Notes: generated by a model not told the origin, from the letters alone. A stretch of DNA of 64,000 bases from GCA-2733415 sp965178655 (GCA_965178655.1 OZ238266.1:1736001-1800000), one strand, 5' to 3'; counted from the first letter of the stretch, positions 25,897 to 35,060 are shown. A program made the numbers and translations.

Positions 25897-25954
25897 ACAA
25901 AAAAGACAAACGTCAAATCAAGCTTGCTTGAATTTGAAAGTTTGTCTTTTTTGT
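25897..25954 (+). terminator. Strong hairpin terminator closing the dcw/tRNA-Arg unit
   Basis: The arms acaaaaaagacaaac (25897-25911) and gtttgtcttttttgt (25940-25954) are fully complementary, and an inner stem (caaatcaagc with gcttgaatttg) extends the hairpin. The T-rich 3' arm makes a rho-independent terminator. It is nearly symmetric and could act on both strands. Confidence 0.85.
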
Positions 25955-26302
25955 TTTCAAAGGTTTTTTGTACTTAACACTAAACCCTTGATTTACTTAC
26001 GTCTACAAGTAAATCATATTGAATTCTATTGATGTTGAATAAGTTTTTTGTCTATATAGCTTTATATAAATGAAAAGAGTTTTTGAGAAAATATATACTG
26101 AATTTATTCCTGTAGAGGAGTGGAAAAGTATTGACCGGATAGCAATAAAAATTGTTAACAGGAAATAGCTCAGCGTGTTCATTTTTAGGCATGATGTTTT
26201 TACTTAGAAAAAAAACACCTTTCAAGTTGATAATAAAGTAGAATTATCGTTATTTGTAGTATAAGTGTTTTTAGTTAAAAAATAATACAGTTCGGATAGT
26301 AT
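25955..26302. other. Gap between the dcw cluster and the polysaccharide locus
   Basis: These 348 bp are AT-rich. They contain one short open frame (26070-26168), a small inverted repeat gatttacttac/gtaaatc (near 25991-26019) and no recognisable RNA gene. The polysaccharide-locus promoter should lie here, but I see no exact TAnnTTTG element; cgttatttgtag near 26248 is the nearest. Confidence 0.45.
26070..26168 (+). CDS. Possible 32-residue small ORF of unknown function
   Basis: An ATG-initiated frame, MKRVFEKIYTEFIPVEEW followed by a basic tail and TAG. The composition looks protein-like (alternating charged and hydrophobic residues, an FIPVEEW phrase), unlike the surrounding AT-rich text. 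It may be a remnant of a longer gene at the border of the polysaccharide locus. It has no recognisable domain and may not be expressed. Confidence 0.25.
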   Translation: MKRVFEKIYTEFIPVEEWKSIDRIAIKIVNRK

Positions 26303-27598
26303 ATGGAGCCAAAAAAAATAGCAGTTATAGGTTTAGGGTATGTAGGACTGCCATTAGCTGTAGCATTTGCTAAAAAACATAGAGTTATAGGTTTTGATAT
26401 AAATAGCCAGCGTGTGGGGCAGTTGAGGCTAGGAAAAGACCATACTTTAGAAGTGTCTACAGGAGAGTTACAAGAAGTGTTGTGCCCTTCATTAGAGTCT
26501 TTTAATACTACAAGTGCAGGTTTGTTGCCGTCTTCAAAAACAGATTTACTTGCTACGGCAACAATATACATTGTTACAGTGCCTACGCCTGTCGATAAAA
26601 ATAACCGTCCCATCTTAACCCCATTGATTAAAGCATCTGAAATGATAGGGAAGGTCTTGAAAAAAGGCGATACTGTAATTTACGAATCTACGGTATATCC
26701 AGGATGTACAGAGGAAGACTGTGTGCCAGTATTAGAACAGGTAAGCGGATTAACCTTTAATACCGATTTTTTCTGCGGGTATTCTCCAGAGCGTATTAAT
26801 CCGGGAGACAAAAAACACACAGTCACAAAAATTAAAAAAGTAACTTCCGGCTCTACGCCAGAAATAGCTACAGAAATTGATGAACTATATAAGAGCATTA
26901 TTACTGCAGGCACGCATAAGGCAAGCTCTATAAAAGTAGCTGAAGCTGCAAAAGTAATAGAAAACTCACAACGCGACATTAATATTGCATTTGTAAATGA
27001 GTTGGCTAAAATATTTAGTAAATTAGATATAGATACGCATGATGTGCTAGAGGCTGCTGCAAGTAAGTGGAACTTTTTGCACTTTACGCCAGGGCTAGTT
27101 GGCGGACACTGTATAGGGGTAGACCCATATTATTTGGCGCAGAAAGCACAAGAGGTAGGTTATCATCCCGAAATTATATTGGCAGGCCGCCGAATGAATG
27201 ACTCTATGGGGGGGTATATTGCTGCTGAGGTCGTTAAGTTAATGGTAGGTAAAGGTGTTTCTGTAAAAGGTGCTAATGTATTAATGCTAGGAATCACGTT
27301 TAAAGAAAACTGTCCGGATGTCCGTAACACAAAAGCCATTGATGTGTATAAAGAATTAGCCTCTTATCATATGAATATTGATGTATATGATCCTTGGGCA
27401 AATAAAGAAGAAGCTAAAACAGTGTTTAATATTGATTTAAAAAACAGTATTGAAAATCAAAAATACGACGCTATAGTTTTAACTGTAGCGCACCAAGAAT
27501 ATTTAAATATAGATTTGTTAAAACACAAAACACCTAATGCTGTGGTGTATGATGTAAAAGGTGTTTTAAATCCAAATCAAATAGACAAACGATTATAA
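26303..27598 (+). CDS. UDP-N-acetylhexosamine 6-dehydrogenase (TviB/WbpO type)
   Basis: Oxidises UDP-GlcNAc or UDP-GalNAc to the uronic acid with NAD, for surface polysaccharide. It has 431 residues. The N-terminal Rossmann motif is IGLGYVGLPLAVAFAKKHRV, the catalytic-cysteine region is GLVGGHCIGVDPYYLAQKA, and the C-terminal domain has LGITFKENCPDVRNTK. The DHTLEVSTGEL segment is closer to TviB/VipA/WbpO than to UDP-glucose dehydrogenases. It is followed 2 bp later by a WbpP-type epimerase, the same pair as in Vi antigen and P. aeruginosa O6. Confidence 0.92.
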   Translation: MEPKKIAVIGLGYVGLPLAVAFAKKHRVIGFDINSQRVGQLRLGKDHTLEVSTGELQEVLCPSLESFNTTSAGLLPSSKTDLLATATIYIVTVPTPVDKNNRPILTPLIKASEMIGKVLKKGDTVIYESTVYPGCTEEDCVPVLEQVSGLTFNTDFFCGYSPERINPGDKKHTVTKIKKVTSGSTPEIATEIDELYKSIITAGTHKASSIKVAEAAKVIENSQRDINIAFVNELAKIFSKLDIDTHDVLEAAASKWNFLHFTPGLVGGHCIGVDPYYLAQKAQEVGYHPEIILAGRRMNDSMGGYIAAEVVKLMVGKGVSVKGANVLMLGITFKENCPDVRNTKAIDVYKELASYHMNIDVYDPWANKEEAKTVFNIDLKNSIENQKYDAIVLTVAHQEYLNIDLLKHKTPNAVVYDVKGVLNPNQIDKRL

Positions 27599-27600
27599 GT

Positions 27601-28605
27601 ATGTATAATAATAAATACCATACAATAGATATTTTAACCTGTAGTTTTTTAGTTACAGGAGGTGCAGGTTTTATAGGATCTAATTTAGTAGAGTACCTTG
27701 TAAAATGGGGCGCTCAAAAAATAGTAATATTAGATAATTTTGCAACAGGACATCGTAAAAATATTGCGCCGTTTTTAAAAGAAGATTCGGTAACACTTAT
27801 AGAAGGTGATATTAGAGATTTAGAAACTTGTCAAACAGCTTGTAGAGGAATAGACTATGTGTTTCACCAAGCGGCATTAGGCTCTGTGCCACGCTCTATA
27901 AAAGACCCAATAACCTCAAACGAGGTAAATGTAACAGGTTTTTTAAATATGCTGGTTGCAGTAAGAGATAATAATGTAAAGCGTTTTGTGTATGCCGCAA
28001 GCTCTTCAACTTATGGAGATTCTAAAGGTTTGCCAAAAGTAGAGCATGTTATAGGTAAGCCATTATCGCCTTATGCTATAACAAAATATGTAAATGAATT
28101 ATATGCCAATATCTTTAGTGATAGTTATGGTATAGAAACTATAGGATTGCGTTATTTTAATGTGTTTGGACAGCGCCAAGATCCTAATGGTGCCTATGCT
28201 GCAGTAATACCGTTATTTGTTAAGCAGTTAATAAAAAAGCAGTCGCCTAAAATAAACGGAAACGGTGAGTATTCACGAGACTTTACCTATATAGATAATG
28301 TGGTGCAAATGAATATGCGTGCTATAAGCGCTACAAGCCCCGAAGCAGTAAATCAAGTATATAACACTGCTTTTGGAGAACGCACAACGCTAAATCAATT
28401 GGTAGCAGCACTAAAATCAAGTCTGTCTAAACATGATAATAGTATTGCAGATGTGCCAGTGCTATATGGTCCTAATAGAGTGGGAGATATACCACACTCA
28501 TTGGCATCTATAGAAAAAGGAAAGCAAAATCTAAATTACGCACCAAATTACTCCATTGAAAAAGGATTAAATGAAGCGGTTAATTGGTATTGGGAGAATT
28601 TATAG
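27601..28605 (+). CDS. UDP-N-acetylhexosamine 4-epimerase (WbpP/TviC type)
   Basis: An extended SDR enzyme interconverting GlcNAc/GalNAc (or their uronic acids) as UDP sugars. It has 334 residues. NAD-binding motif VTGGAGFIGSNLVEYL, then HQAALGSVPRSIKDP, the catalytic SSSTYGDSKGLPKVE and YAITKYVNELYAN (YxxxK), and RYFNVFGQRQDPNGAYAAVIP. The motif set SVPRS and RQDPNGAYAAVIP is typical of WbpP. It is paired with the dehydrogenase upstream. Confidence 0.92.
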   Translation: MYNNKYHTIDILTCSFLVTGGAGFIGSNLVEYLVKWGAQKIVILDNFATGHRKNIAPFLKEDSVTLIEGDIRDLETCQTACRGIDYVFHQAALGSVPRSIKDPITSNEVNVTGFLNMLVAVRDNNVKRFVYAASSSTYGDSKGLPKVEHVIGKPLSPYAITKYVNELYANIFSDSYGIETIGLRYFNVFGQRQDPNGAYAAVIPLFVKQLIKKQSPKINGNGEYSRDFTYIDNVVQMNMRAISATSPEAVNQVYNTAFGERTTLNQLVAALKSSLSKHDNSIADVPVLYGPNRVGDIPHSLASIEKGKQNLNYAPNYSIEKGLNEAVNWYWENL

Positions 28606-28614
28606 GGAGAAAGT

Positions 28615-30426
28615 ATGTGTGGAATAACAGGTTTTTATCTGCGAAATAAAATAAAAAACTCTGAGGAGCGTATTCATGCTATGAATACTGCTATTGAGTA
28701 TCGGGGCCCTGATGCTGCTGGCATATATGTAGATAATGGAAATATTGCTTTAGGTCATAGAAGATTGTCAATAATAGACACTTCAGAATCTGCTAATCAA
28801 CCAATGAAATTAGAGGAAATTCATCTTGTTTTTAATGGTGAAATTTATAATTTTAATGAAATAAAGAAAGAGTTGTCTTTTGAATTTAAGACACATTCAG
28901 ATACTGAGGTAATACTAGTCGCAGTTAAAGAACGCGGGTTAGATTGGTTTTTAAAAAAGGCTAATGGTATGTTCTCTATAGCTATTTATAATAAAAAAAG
29001 TAAGGAGTTAATAATTGTAAGAGATCGCTTAGGTATAAAACCTTTATTTTATTACCATGATGATGAAAAATTAATATTTTCATCAGAAATAAAAGCAATA
29101 CTTTCTAGTGGTTTAGTGAGAGCTGAATTTAATGATTTAGCAGTAGATGAGTATCTTGCAAACCGATATATAAGAGCACCATATACTTTTTTTAAAGATA
29201 TTTGTCAGGTTCTTCCAGGAACATATATTAAGTTTAATGAAAACCTGGAGGATAAAAAAACTGTTTATTGGGAATTACCCTCAGAGTTTAATACTGATGA
29301 AAAATATGATGAGACTGCATTGTTAAATCAGTTTGAGTCGGCTGTTACAAAAGCTATTAAGTATAGGTTAATGGCAGATGTGCCCTTAGGAACCTATTTA
29401 AGTGGCGGGGTAGATTCAAGTTTGATTACTGCAGTGACATCACAATTGCAAAAAGAGTCTATAAATACGTATACAATTGGTTTTCCAGAACTTAATGAAT
29501 TTGAATATTCGAAAATTATAGCAAAAAAATATAATACAAATCATCATGAGTTACTTATGAGTAAAGATGATTATGTTAATAATTGGGAAAACTTGATAGG
29601 TTTTAAGGATGCGCCGTTGGGGGTTCCTAATGAAATTCCATTGGCTGTAATGTCAACAAAATTAAAACAAAAAATTACGGTTGTTTTGTCCGGCGAGGGA
29701 GCTGATGAGCTAATGGGAGGATATGGTAAGATTTATAGAAGTCCTTTTGAGTTCGAAAATTATACAGGTAATCTAAGTTTTTACGATTATTTTATTTCAA
29801 AATATGAATATGTGCCTAGAAAGATGCGTGATGCCTTAATAAGCACCCCAAAAGAATATAGGCAGGAGTTTGATGAAAAAATAAAAAAGAATTTTGAACA
29901 AAGGAGTAATGAAGAAAATGTTTTTAAATTTTTTCATGAATATCATGTAAAAGGTCTTTTAGCAAGAGTAGATATGACTACAATGCAAGCTTCGGTTGAG
30001 GCAAGGGTACCTTTTTTAGATCATAAACTAATAGAATTTTCATATTCAAAAATACCATATAATTTAAAATTAAAGTGGATTTCTGAATCGGCAAAAAAAG
30101 AAGCGAAAAATATAGAGGCAAATGTGTATAGTGAGGTGTTAGATACCCCAAAATATTTACTCAGAAAACTATCATATAAATATCTCCCAGAAGAAATTGT
30201 GGATAGAAAAAAAGTAGGTTTTCCTGTGCCTTTATCAAAGTGGTTTGAAAATTTAGAAGAATTAGCAAGTCAGACTTTACCAAAAGCAACTTGGTTAAAA
30301 GAAGGAGTATATAAGAATTTGATATTACAAAGTAGAAAAGAACAAAGAGCAGGTCAGATATTATGGATGTTTATTAATATAGAATTGTTTAAGCAAAAAT
30401 ATTTCTCTAAAGAATGGAGATGGTAA
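28615..30426 (+). CDS. Asparagine synthase-like glutamine amidotransferase
   Basis: A class II glutamine amidotransferase fused to an AsnB-type synthetase domain, 603 residues. Cys2 (MCGITGFYLRN) is the Ntn nucleophile, with RGPDAAGIYV and LGHRRLSIIDTSESANQPM in the glutaminase domain. The ATP PP-loop is YLSGGVDSSLIT, then GEGADELMGGYGK and EARVPFLDHKLIEFS. Inside a polysaccharide locus and next to uronic-acid genes it is likely to amidate a hexuronic acid, as proposed for WbpS, rather than make free asparagine; both remain possible. Confidence 0.88.
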   Translation: MCGITGFYLRNKIKNSEERIHAMNTAIEYRGPDAAGIYVDNGNIALGHRRLSIIDTSESANQPMKLEEIHLVFNGEIYNFNEIKKELSFEFKTHSDTEVILVAVKERGLDWFLKKANGMFSIAIYNKKSKELIIVRDRLGIKPLFYYHDDEKLIFSSEIKAILSSGLVRAEFNDLAVDEYLANRYIRAPYTFFKDICQVLPGTYIKFNENLEDKKTVYWELPSEFNTDEKYDETALLNQFESAVTKAIKYRLMADVPLGTYLSGGVDSSLITAVTSQLQKESINTYTIGFPELNEFEYSKIIAKKYNTNHHELLMSKDDYVNNWENLIGFKDAPLGVPNEIPLAVMSTKLKQKITVVLSGEGADELMGGYGKIYRSPFEFENYTGNLSFYDYFISKYEYVPRKMRDALISTPKEYRQEFDEKIKKNFEQRSNEENVFKFFHEYHVKGLLARVDMTTMQASVEARVPFLDHKLIEFSYSKIPYNLKLKWISESAKKEAKNIEANVYSEVLDTPKYLLRKLSYKYLPEEIVDRKKVGFPVPLSKWFENLEELASQTLPKATWLKEGVYKNLILQSRKEQRAGQILWMFINIELFKQKYFSKEWRW

Positions 30427-30430
30427 GTAT

Positions 30431-30862
30431 ATGAAGGATAAAAAACAAATAATAGGTTATACAACTGGTGTATATGATTTATTTCATGTAGGTCATTTAA
30501 ATTTACTCAAAAACGCTAAAGGACTCTGTGATAATTTAATTGTTGGGGTTACAAGCGATGAATTGGTTTCTTATAAGAATAAAAAAGCAGTGATTCCTCA
30601 TAATGAGCGAATGGAAATTGTTAGAAATATAAAATTTGTTGATGCTGTAGTGCCGCAATACGATATGGATAAATTTAAAATGTGGGAGCGTTTAAAGTTT
30701 GACGTAATGTTTGTTGGCGATGATTGGTTTGAAACTCCAAAATGGAGAGAACTAGAAGAAGAGTTTAAAAAAGTCGGTGTTAAGATTATTTTTTTTCCAT
30801 ATACAAAAGGAGTATCATCAACTATAATAAATGAAACTTTAAAAAAATTGAGAACAGAATGA
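30431..30862 (+). CDS. Cytidylyltransferase (TagD/GCT-like)
   Basis: A nucleotidyltransferase of 143 residues that activates a phospho-alcohol as its CDP derivative. The N-terminal GYTTGVYDLFHVGHLNLLK carries the H-x-G-H motif, VGVTSDE follows, IPHNERMEIV matches the GCT substrate region, and the C-terminal YTKGVSSTIINETL matches the R/K-x-x-S-S/T motif. It is close to glycerol-3-phosphate cytidylyltransferases, though the substrate could be another phosphopolyol. Its likely partner is the CDP-alcohol phosphotransferase two genes on. Confidence 0.87.
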   Translation: MKDKKQIIGYTTGVYDLFHVGHLNLLKNAKGLCDNLIVGVTSDELVSYKNKKAVIPHNERMEIVRNIKFVDAVVPQYDMDKFKMWERLKFDVMFVGDDWFETPKWRELEEEFKKVGVKIIFFPYTKGVSSTIINETLKKLRTE

Positions 30863-31950
30863 AAGTTTTAAGACTTAGTACCCACCCTTCAAAAAACAAT
30901 CATGGGGTAGGACTTCATTCATCTAAAATTGCAGGGTCTACAAAATATAATTCAATATTTTTAACCCCAAATGTATGTTTAGATACGCATTTAAAACCTG
31001 TTGGGTATAAGTTAATTACATCTTCGGTTTTGTTTAAAAAACGACCAGTTGATGTTTTTGTTTTAGTAAAAATAATATTTCATTTGGAAAGATTATTTTT
31101 ACTATTAAAGTTTTCCTTATCAGGAATAAGGCAGTTGTATAAACAAAAAATTACAATTGTTCACATACATTCCCCAATGTATAGTATGGTGGCGATGTGG
31201 GCAAAATTGCTAAGGATACCAACATGTGTCACTTATCATGGAACAGATTATTTAAGGGTTAAAGACAGTAAATTTTATAAATTCATTTCAAATAAATTTA
31301 TCGATAAAGGCTTCTGTATATCACCACATATGATGCCAGAAATGAAGCATTTTCATAAAGAGGTAGAGTATATTTATAATGGATTAGATTTTGAGGTGTT
31401 TAAAAATAACGAGCGTAAACGGTCAAAAATAATTTTTGCAGTTGGCGCGTTAAAAGCAGAAAAGGCATATGTAAGTTTAATAGAGGCTTTTAAAGTGTTC
31501 TCGGAGATACACCCGGAATACACCTTAGAAATAGCAGGAGAGGGGCCTTTGAAAAGTGAAATTCTAAAATGCATTAAAAACAACAACTTAGTTGATAAGG
31601 TGTTTTTATTAGGGCATTTAAATAAAACTGAACTGGTAAATAAATATAACCAAAGTGAAGTATTTGTATTATCCTCTAATTCAGAAGGTTTTCCAAAGGT
31701 TATTCTAGAAGCGCTTTTTTGTGGTTGTAAAGTGATATCAACAGACGTAGGAAGTGTAAGTAGTTTTTTGCCTAAAAAATATATAATATCTAGTAATACA
31801 AAAGAGAAGCTAAAGAGTTATTTATCGTTTATAGTTAAGGAAGATAAAATGGAGGTAAACTTAGATGAATATAAAAAAACATACTCATGGGAGAATGTAC
31901 TACAAAAATATGAAAAAGCATATGATCAGCTTACAAGAAGTAAAAAATAG
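30859..31950 (+). CDS. Glycosyltransferase family 4
   Basis: A GT-B fold retaining glycosyltransferase of 363 residues. The N-terminal acceptor domain includes HIHSPMYSMVAMWAKL and CVTYHGTDYLR. The C-terminal donor domain has AVGALKAEKAYVSLIEAF, IAGEGPLKSEIL and the E-x7-E motif SEGFPKVILEALFCGCKVIS. It overlaps the cytidylyltransferase (ATGA) and, by about 29 bp, the next gene. Donor and acceptor are not predictable. Confidence 0.9.
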   Translation: MKVLRLSTHPSKNNHGVGLHSSKIAGSTKYNSIFLTPNVCLDTHLKPVGYKLITSSVLFKKRPVDVFVLVKIIFHLERLFLLLKFSLSGIRQLYKQKITIVHIHSPMYSMVAMWAKLLRIPTCVTYHGTDYLRVKDSKFYKFISNKFIDKGFCISPHMMPEMKHFHKEVEYIYNGLDFEVFKNNERKRSKIIFAVGALKAEKAYVSLIEAFKVFSEIHPEYTLEIAGEGPLKSEILKCIKNNNLVDKVFLLGHLNKTELVNKYNQSEVFVLSSNSEGFPKVILEALFCGCKVISTDVGSVSSFLPKKYIISSNTKEKLKSYLSFIVKEDKMEVNLDEYKKTYSWENVLQKYEKAYDQLTRSKK

Positions 31951-32650
31951 ATGTAAAAGAGAAAATGCAAAAGAAAATAACCAGTTGCACTGGTTTTCTT
32001 CGATGTTTTCAATATACTTTTCATATTTCTTTATTCGTTTAAAACTAACTGCAGATCAAGTAACGATTGTGTTTTTTTTATTGGGATTAACAGGAGCTAT
32101 ATTCTATAGTACAAATACATTATTGTGTTCGTTGCTAGGGTATTTGTTTTTTAGATTGCATATCATTGTAGATATGTCTGATGGCGATGTGGCTAGATTT
32201 AATAAAAGTTATAGCATACGGGGCGCATATTGGGATGCTATGATTCATTCAATATTGAACCCTTTATACTGTATAGCAATAAGTTTTGCGATGTATACAA
32301 GGTTTGATGATGTCTTTTTTTTACTATTATCTCCGTTTATGGCTTTGAGTGCTGGTTTGGTCATGGCAGTTAAAAATAATTATTATAAAGCCTGTTACTT
32401 TAATAACTTACAAAAAGAATCTGTTAAAAAGAGCACCCCTAAAAAAAATATAAAATATTGGATGTTTTATATAGCAAGTGAGGTGCTAAGTATGGAAGGT
32501 TTTGTGTTAGGTGCTGTAATTGTTACAGCAATAAGCACATTATTTGTAGTTAAGATGTATATGTTATTGTTTTTATTAGCGAATATATTAGTGTGCTTAA
32601 TTAAATTTTATCAATTATCATATACCGGAAAAACATTTAGTAAAAGTTAA
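31922..32650 (+). CDS. CDP-alcohol phosphatidyltransferase family membrane enzyme
   Basis: An integral membrane protein of about 242 residues, with 5-6 helices, that should transfer a phospho-alcohol from a CDP-alcohol. The family motif is VDMSDGDVARF (D84, D87, G88, A91, R92) followed by G101 and D105 in RGAYWDAMIHS. The fourth acidic residue of D-x2-D-G-x2-A-R-x8-G-x3-D-x3-D is His109 here. ATG 31922 gives MISLQEVKNRC; ATG 31910 is a near alternative. Both overlap the upstream glycosyltransferase. Its place beside a TagD-like enzyme suggests phospho-alcohol decoration of the glycan or its lipid carrier. Confidence 0.82.
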   Translation: MISLQEVKNRCKRENAKENNQLHWFSSMFSIYFSYFFIRLKLTADQVTIVFFLLGLTGAIFYSTNTLLCSLLGYLFFRLHIIVDMSDGDVARFNKSYSIRGAYWDAMIHSILNPLYCIAISFAMYTRFDDVFFLLLSPFMALSAGLVMAVKNNYYKACYFNNLQKESVKKSTPKKNIKYWMFYIASEVLSMEGFVLGAVIVTAISTLFVVKMYMLLFLLANILVCLIKFYQLSYTGKTFSKS

Positions 32651-33831
32651 TGAAATATGTATTGCCCACACAAATTTCAATTGCATTTGTACAATTTGTA
32701 ATTGTTTTTGCGCTACTTCGCTTTAAAGGCGTAGAGGCCTTAGGTCACTATGGTTTAATAGTTTCAATACTAAACCCCTTACAACAATTTTTTAAACTCG
32801 GAATACCAAAGCTAATAGCACTATCAGTTAATAATCCTGATGTGAAAAGATTAGCAAGATATGGCTATATTGTAGCGGTGGTTTTTTTAATAAGTACAGC
32901 CCTTTTTTCTAATATAGTATATAAAGGAGAATATCAGTTACTTTTCCTGATTGTTTTAGTGCAAAAAGTTATTAATAATGTACGCGATGTCACACATGCT
33001 TTATATATAAGAGAAAAGTGTTTTAAAAACTTTTTCTATAGTGGTTTTATATTTAATATGCTTTCAGTTATTGTTTTTTTAGTCACACAATATTGTGATT
33101 ATAGTATTGAAAAATCGTTAATTATGGTTTGTGTAATATTATTATCCGGAGTGTTTATTGATTTATTTTACCTAACACTAGCATTACATTATAAAAATGA
33201 AAAAGTAACAAAGTATATTTCTAAAGCGCTAATTAAACAATCGGTTAAACAATCTGTTTCAGATGCTGTAAATACATTAAAATCAAGTATGCCTAGGTAC
33301 GTTATAATGCATTTGTTTGGGTCTGTAATGCTAGGGGTATATGTGGCTATTTCACAAGCAGTTTCTGTGATAGAAGTCATTAATCAAGCATTACTTAAGT
33401 ATAATTATAAAAATCTAACAGACAGTTTTGAATCTTCTATAAAAAGTTTTATTAAAATTGAATTTAAAATTTATAAAAAAATAATAATTCTTTCTACGCT
33501 GGCAATATTGATAAATGCCCTTATTGGAAAGCAGCTAATAATAGCTTTTTTAGACAAGTCTTTAGAGGAATACTATTGGTTGTTATTGTTGTTGATAACA
33601 GATAGGTGTTTCTCAATGCTAAATTCAATACCCAAAACAACATATGTTTTATTGAAAAAAATTGAAATTAATATTGTTATTCCATTACTATTTGTTTTTG
33701 CAATAGTGGTTTTATCATTAATCCCTCAAGGTTTTAAAACACTAGTTTTTAATTTAATGGTATTAAATGCTAGTTTGTTTGCTGTAAATCGTTGCTATAT
33801 TACCTACTTAATTAATAAAAGAAAATGTTAG
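32650..33831 (+). CDS. Polysaccharide flippase-like membrane protein (Wzx type)
   Basis: It has 393 residues, very hydrophobic, with about 11-12 membrane helices starting at the N-terminus (LPTQISIAFVQFVIVFALLRF, then EALGHYGLIVSIL). The profile and location match MATE/Wzx-like O-antigen or capsule repeat-unit flippases. Sequence conservation in this family is low. It starts on the stop codon of the previous gene and overlaps the next by 7 bp. AT content is high, as often in glycan loci. Confidence 0.75.
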   Translation: MKYVLPTQISIAFVQFVIVFALLRFKGVEALGHYGLIVSILNPLQQFFKLGIPKLIALSVNNPDVKRLARYGYIVAVVFLISTALFSNIVYKGEYQLLFLIVLVQKVINNVRDVTHALYIREKCFKNFFYSGFIFNMLSVIVFLVTQYCDYSIEKSLIMVCVILLSGVFIDLFYLTLALHYKNEKVTKYISKALIKQSVKQSVSDAVNTLKSSMPRYVIMHLFGSVMLGVYVAISQAVSVIEVINQALLKYNYKNLTDSFESSIKSFIKIEFKIYKKIIILSTLAILINALIGKQLIIAFLDKSLEEYYWLLLLLITDRCFSMLNSIPKTTYVLLKKIEINIVIPLLFVFAIVVLSLIPQGFKTLVFNLMVLNASLFAVNRCYITYLINKRKC

Positions 33832-35057
33832 AATCGTTATTTATTGTAGAATTACTTCTAATGCTAGCAATTGCCACTAAAAGAGGGGTGATAAGTACTG
33901 CTTTTATCGTTTTTGTTGTGTTCTTCTTTTATGGACAAGCATTTTATATAGACTATCTCATTTCAGGGCTAAAAGTAATTGAAGTATCAGGAATAGGTAT
34001 TTTGCGTATTAATGATGATAATTATGTATATATATCAATACTTTACTTTTTCTTTTTGTTAACATTTTCAATAATAGTTTTGGTTAAAAAAAGTGTAAAA
34101 CCAATTGCTGAAGTGAAAAGAGAAGTGGTTTGTAATAAACAATATATGCAGTTATTATATGTTGGTATAGCATTAATAGCTATTTATTCAATAGGTAATT
34201 TAACTCTTTTAACGAGGTATGAGAAAATTGAGTTTTTAGGGGCTAATAAAATAATAACAACACTTTTAAGTTGCGCAATGTTAGGGGGAATTATCATGCA
34301 GTTAAAGAAAAAAATATTTTCTAACAAGGATTATTTGAGTTTGGTGTTAACCATATTTATAGTTGTTTACGGACTTGTTGAGGGAGGGAGAGAGCTTTTT
34401 GTTTATACAGGATTGTTGGTTTTATATTTTAGGGCTGGATATAAAATAAAACCCCTACATGTTATTTTAGTGATATTTGCTTTGTTTCTAGTTACAATAT
34501 GGAAACCATTCTCTATTTATGTAGTACTATTAGACGACTTTGATGCTTTTGTAGATTACATGTCACACAAGTATGTTTTTCGTTTAACCGATATAGACCC
34601 TAAAGCCTCTATACTTTTACTGTCAGAATATTTTAATAACAACATTGTTTTTGATGATTTAAAGTATAGTTATTACGTTAATACCGTGAGTCAGTTTTTT
34701 TCGGCAATTGGCCTTATGGAATATCAAAGTATAGGAAGACGAATAGTCGCATATTTTAATTCTGACCGATATTTTGATGGAGGGGGATTTGCTTTTTCAG
34801 GAATACTAGAATCTGTTTTAAATTTCAGCTATGCTGGCCCAATAATTTTAGGAATAGTTTTAGGGAAAATATCAAATTATATTGAAAAATATAAAGCAAA
34901 ATGTCATTTTCACTATGCGTTGTTTTCTATCTTTTTTATTATACTGGCAATGAAACTTGTTAGAACAGAATTAGCAGTTGTTTTAAAGATATACCTATTG
35001 CCAATGATTGTCGCATATTATGTGTTTTATAAATTTTCACTAAAAAGAATAAATTAA
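33825..35057 (+). CDS. Oligosaccharide repeat-unit polymerase-like protein (Wzy type)
   Basis: A polytopic protein of 410 residues with about 10-12 helices and a large central loop (about residues 225-320). The phrase EGGRELFVYTGLLVLYFRAGY in the middle is similar to Wzy-type polymerases. Position after the flippase and before a GT4 supports the call. The function is inferred from topology and context because polymerases share little sequence. Confidence 0.72.
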   Translation: MLESLFIVELLLMLAIATKRGVISTAFIVFVVFFFYGQAFYIDYLISGLKVIEVSGIGILRINDDNYVYISILYFFFLLTFSIIVLVKKSVKPIAEVKREVVCNKQYMQLLYVGIALIAIYSIGNLTLLTRYEKIEFLGANKIITTLLSCAMLGGIIMQLKKKIFSNKDYLSLVLTIFIVVYGLVEGGRELFVYTGLLVLYFRAGYKIKPLHVILVIFALFLVTIWKPFSIYVVLLDDFDAFVDYMSHKYVFRLTDIDPKASILLLSEYFNNNIVFDDLKYSYYVNTVSQFFSAIGLMEYQSIGRRIVAYFNSDRYFDGGGFAFSGILESVLNFSYAGPIILGIVLGKISNYIEKYKAKCHFHYALFSIFFIILAMKLVRTELAVVLKIYLLPMIVAYYVFYKFSLKRIN

Positions 35058-35060
35058 AAA

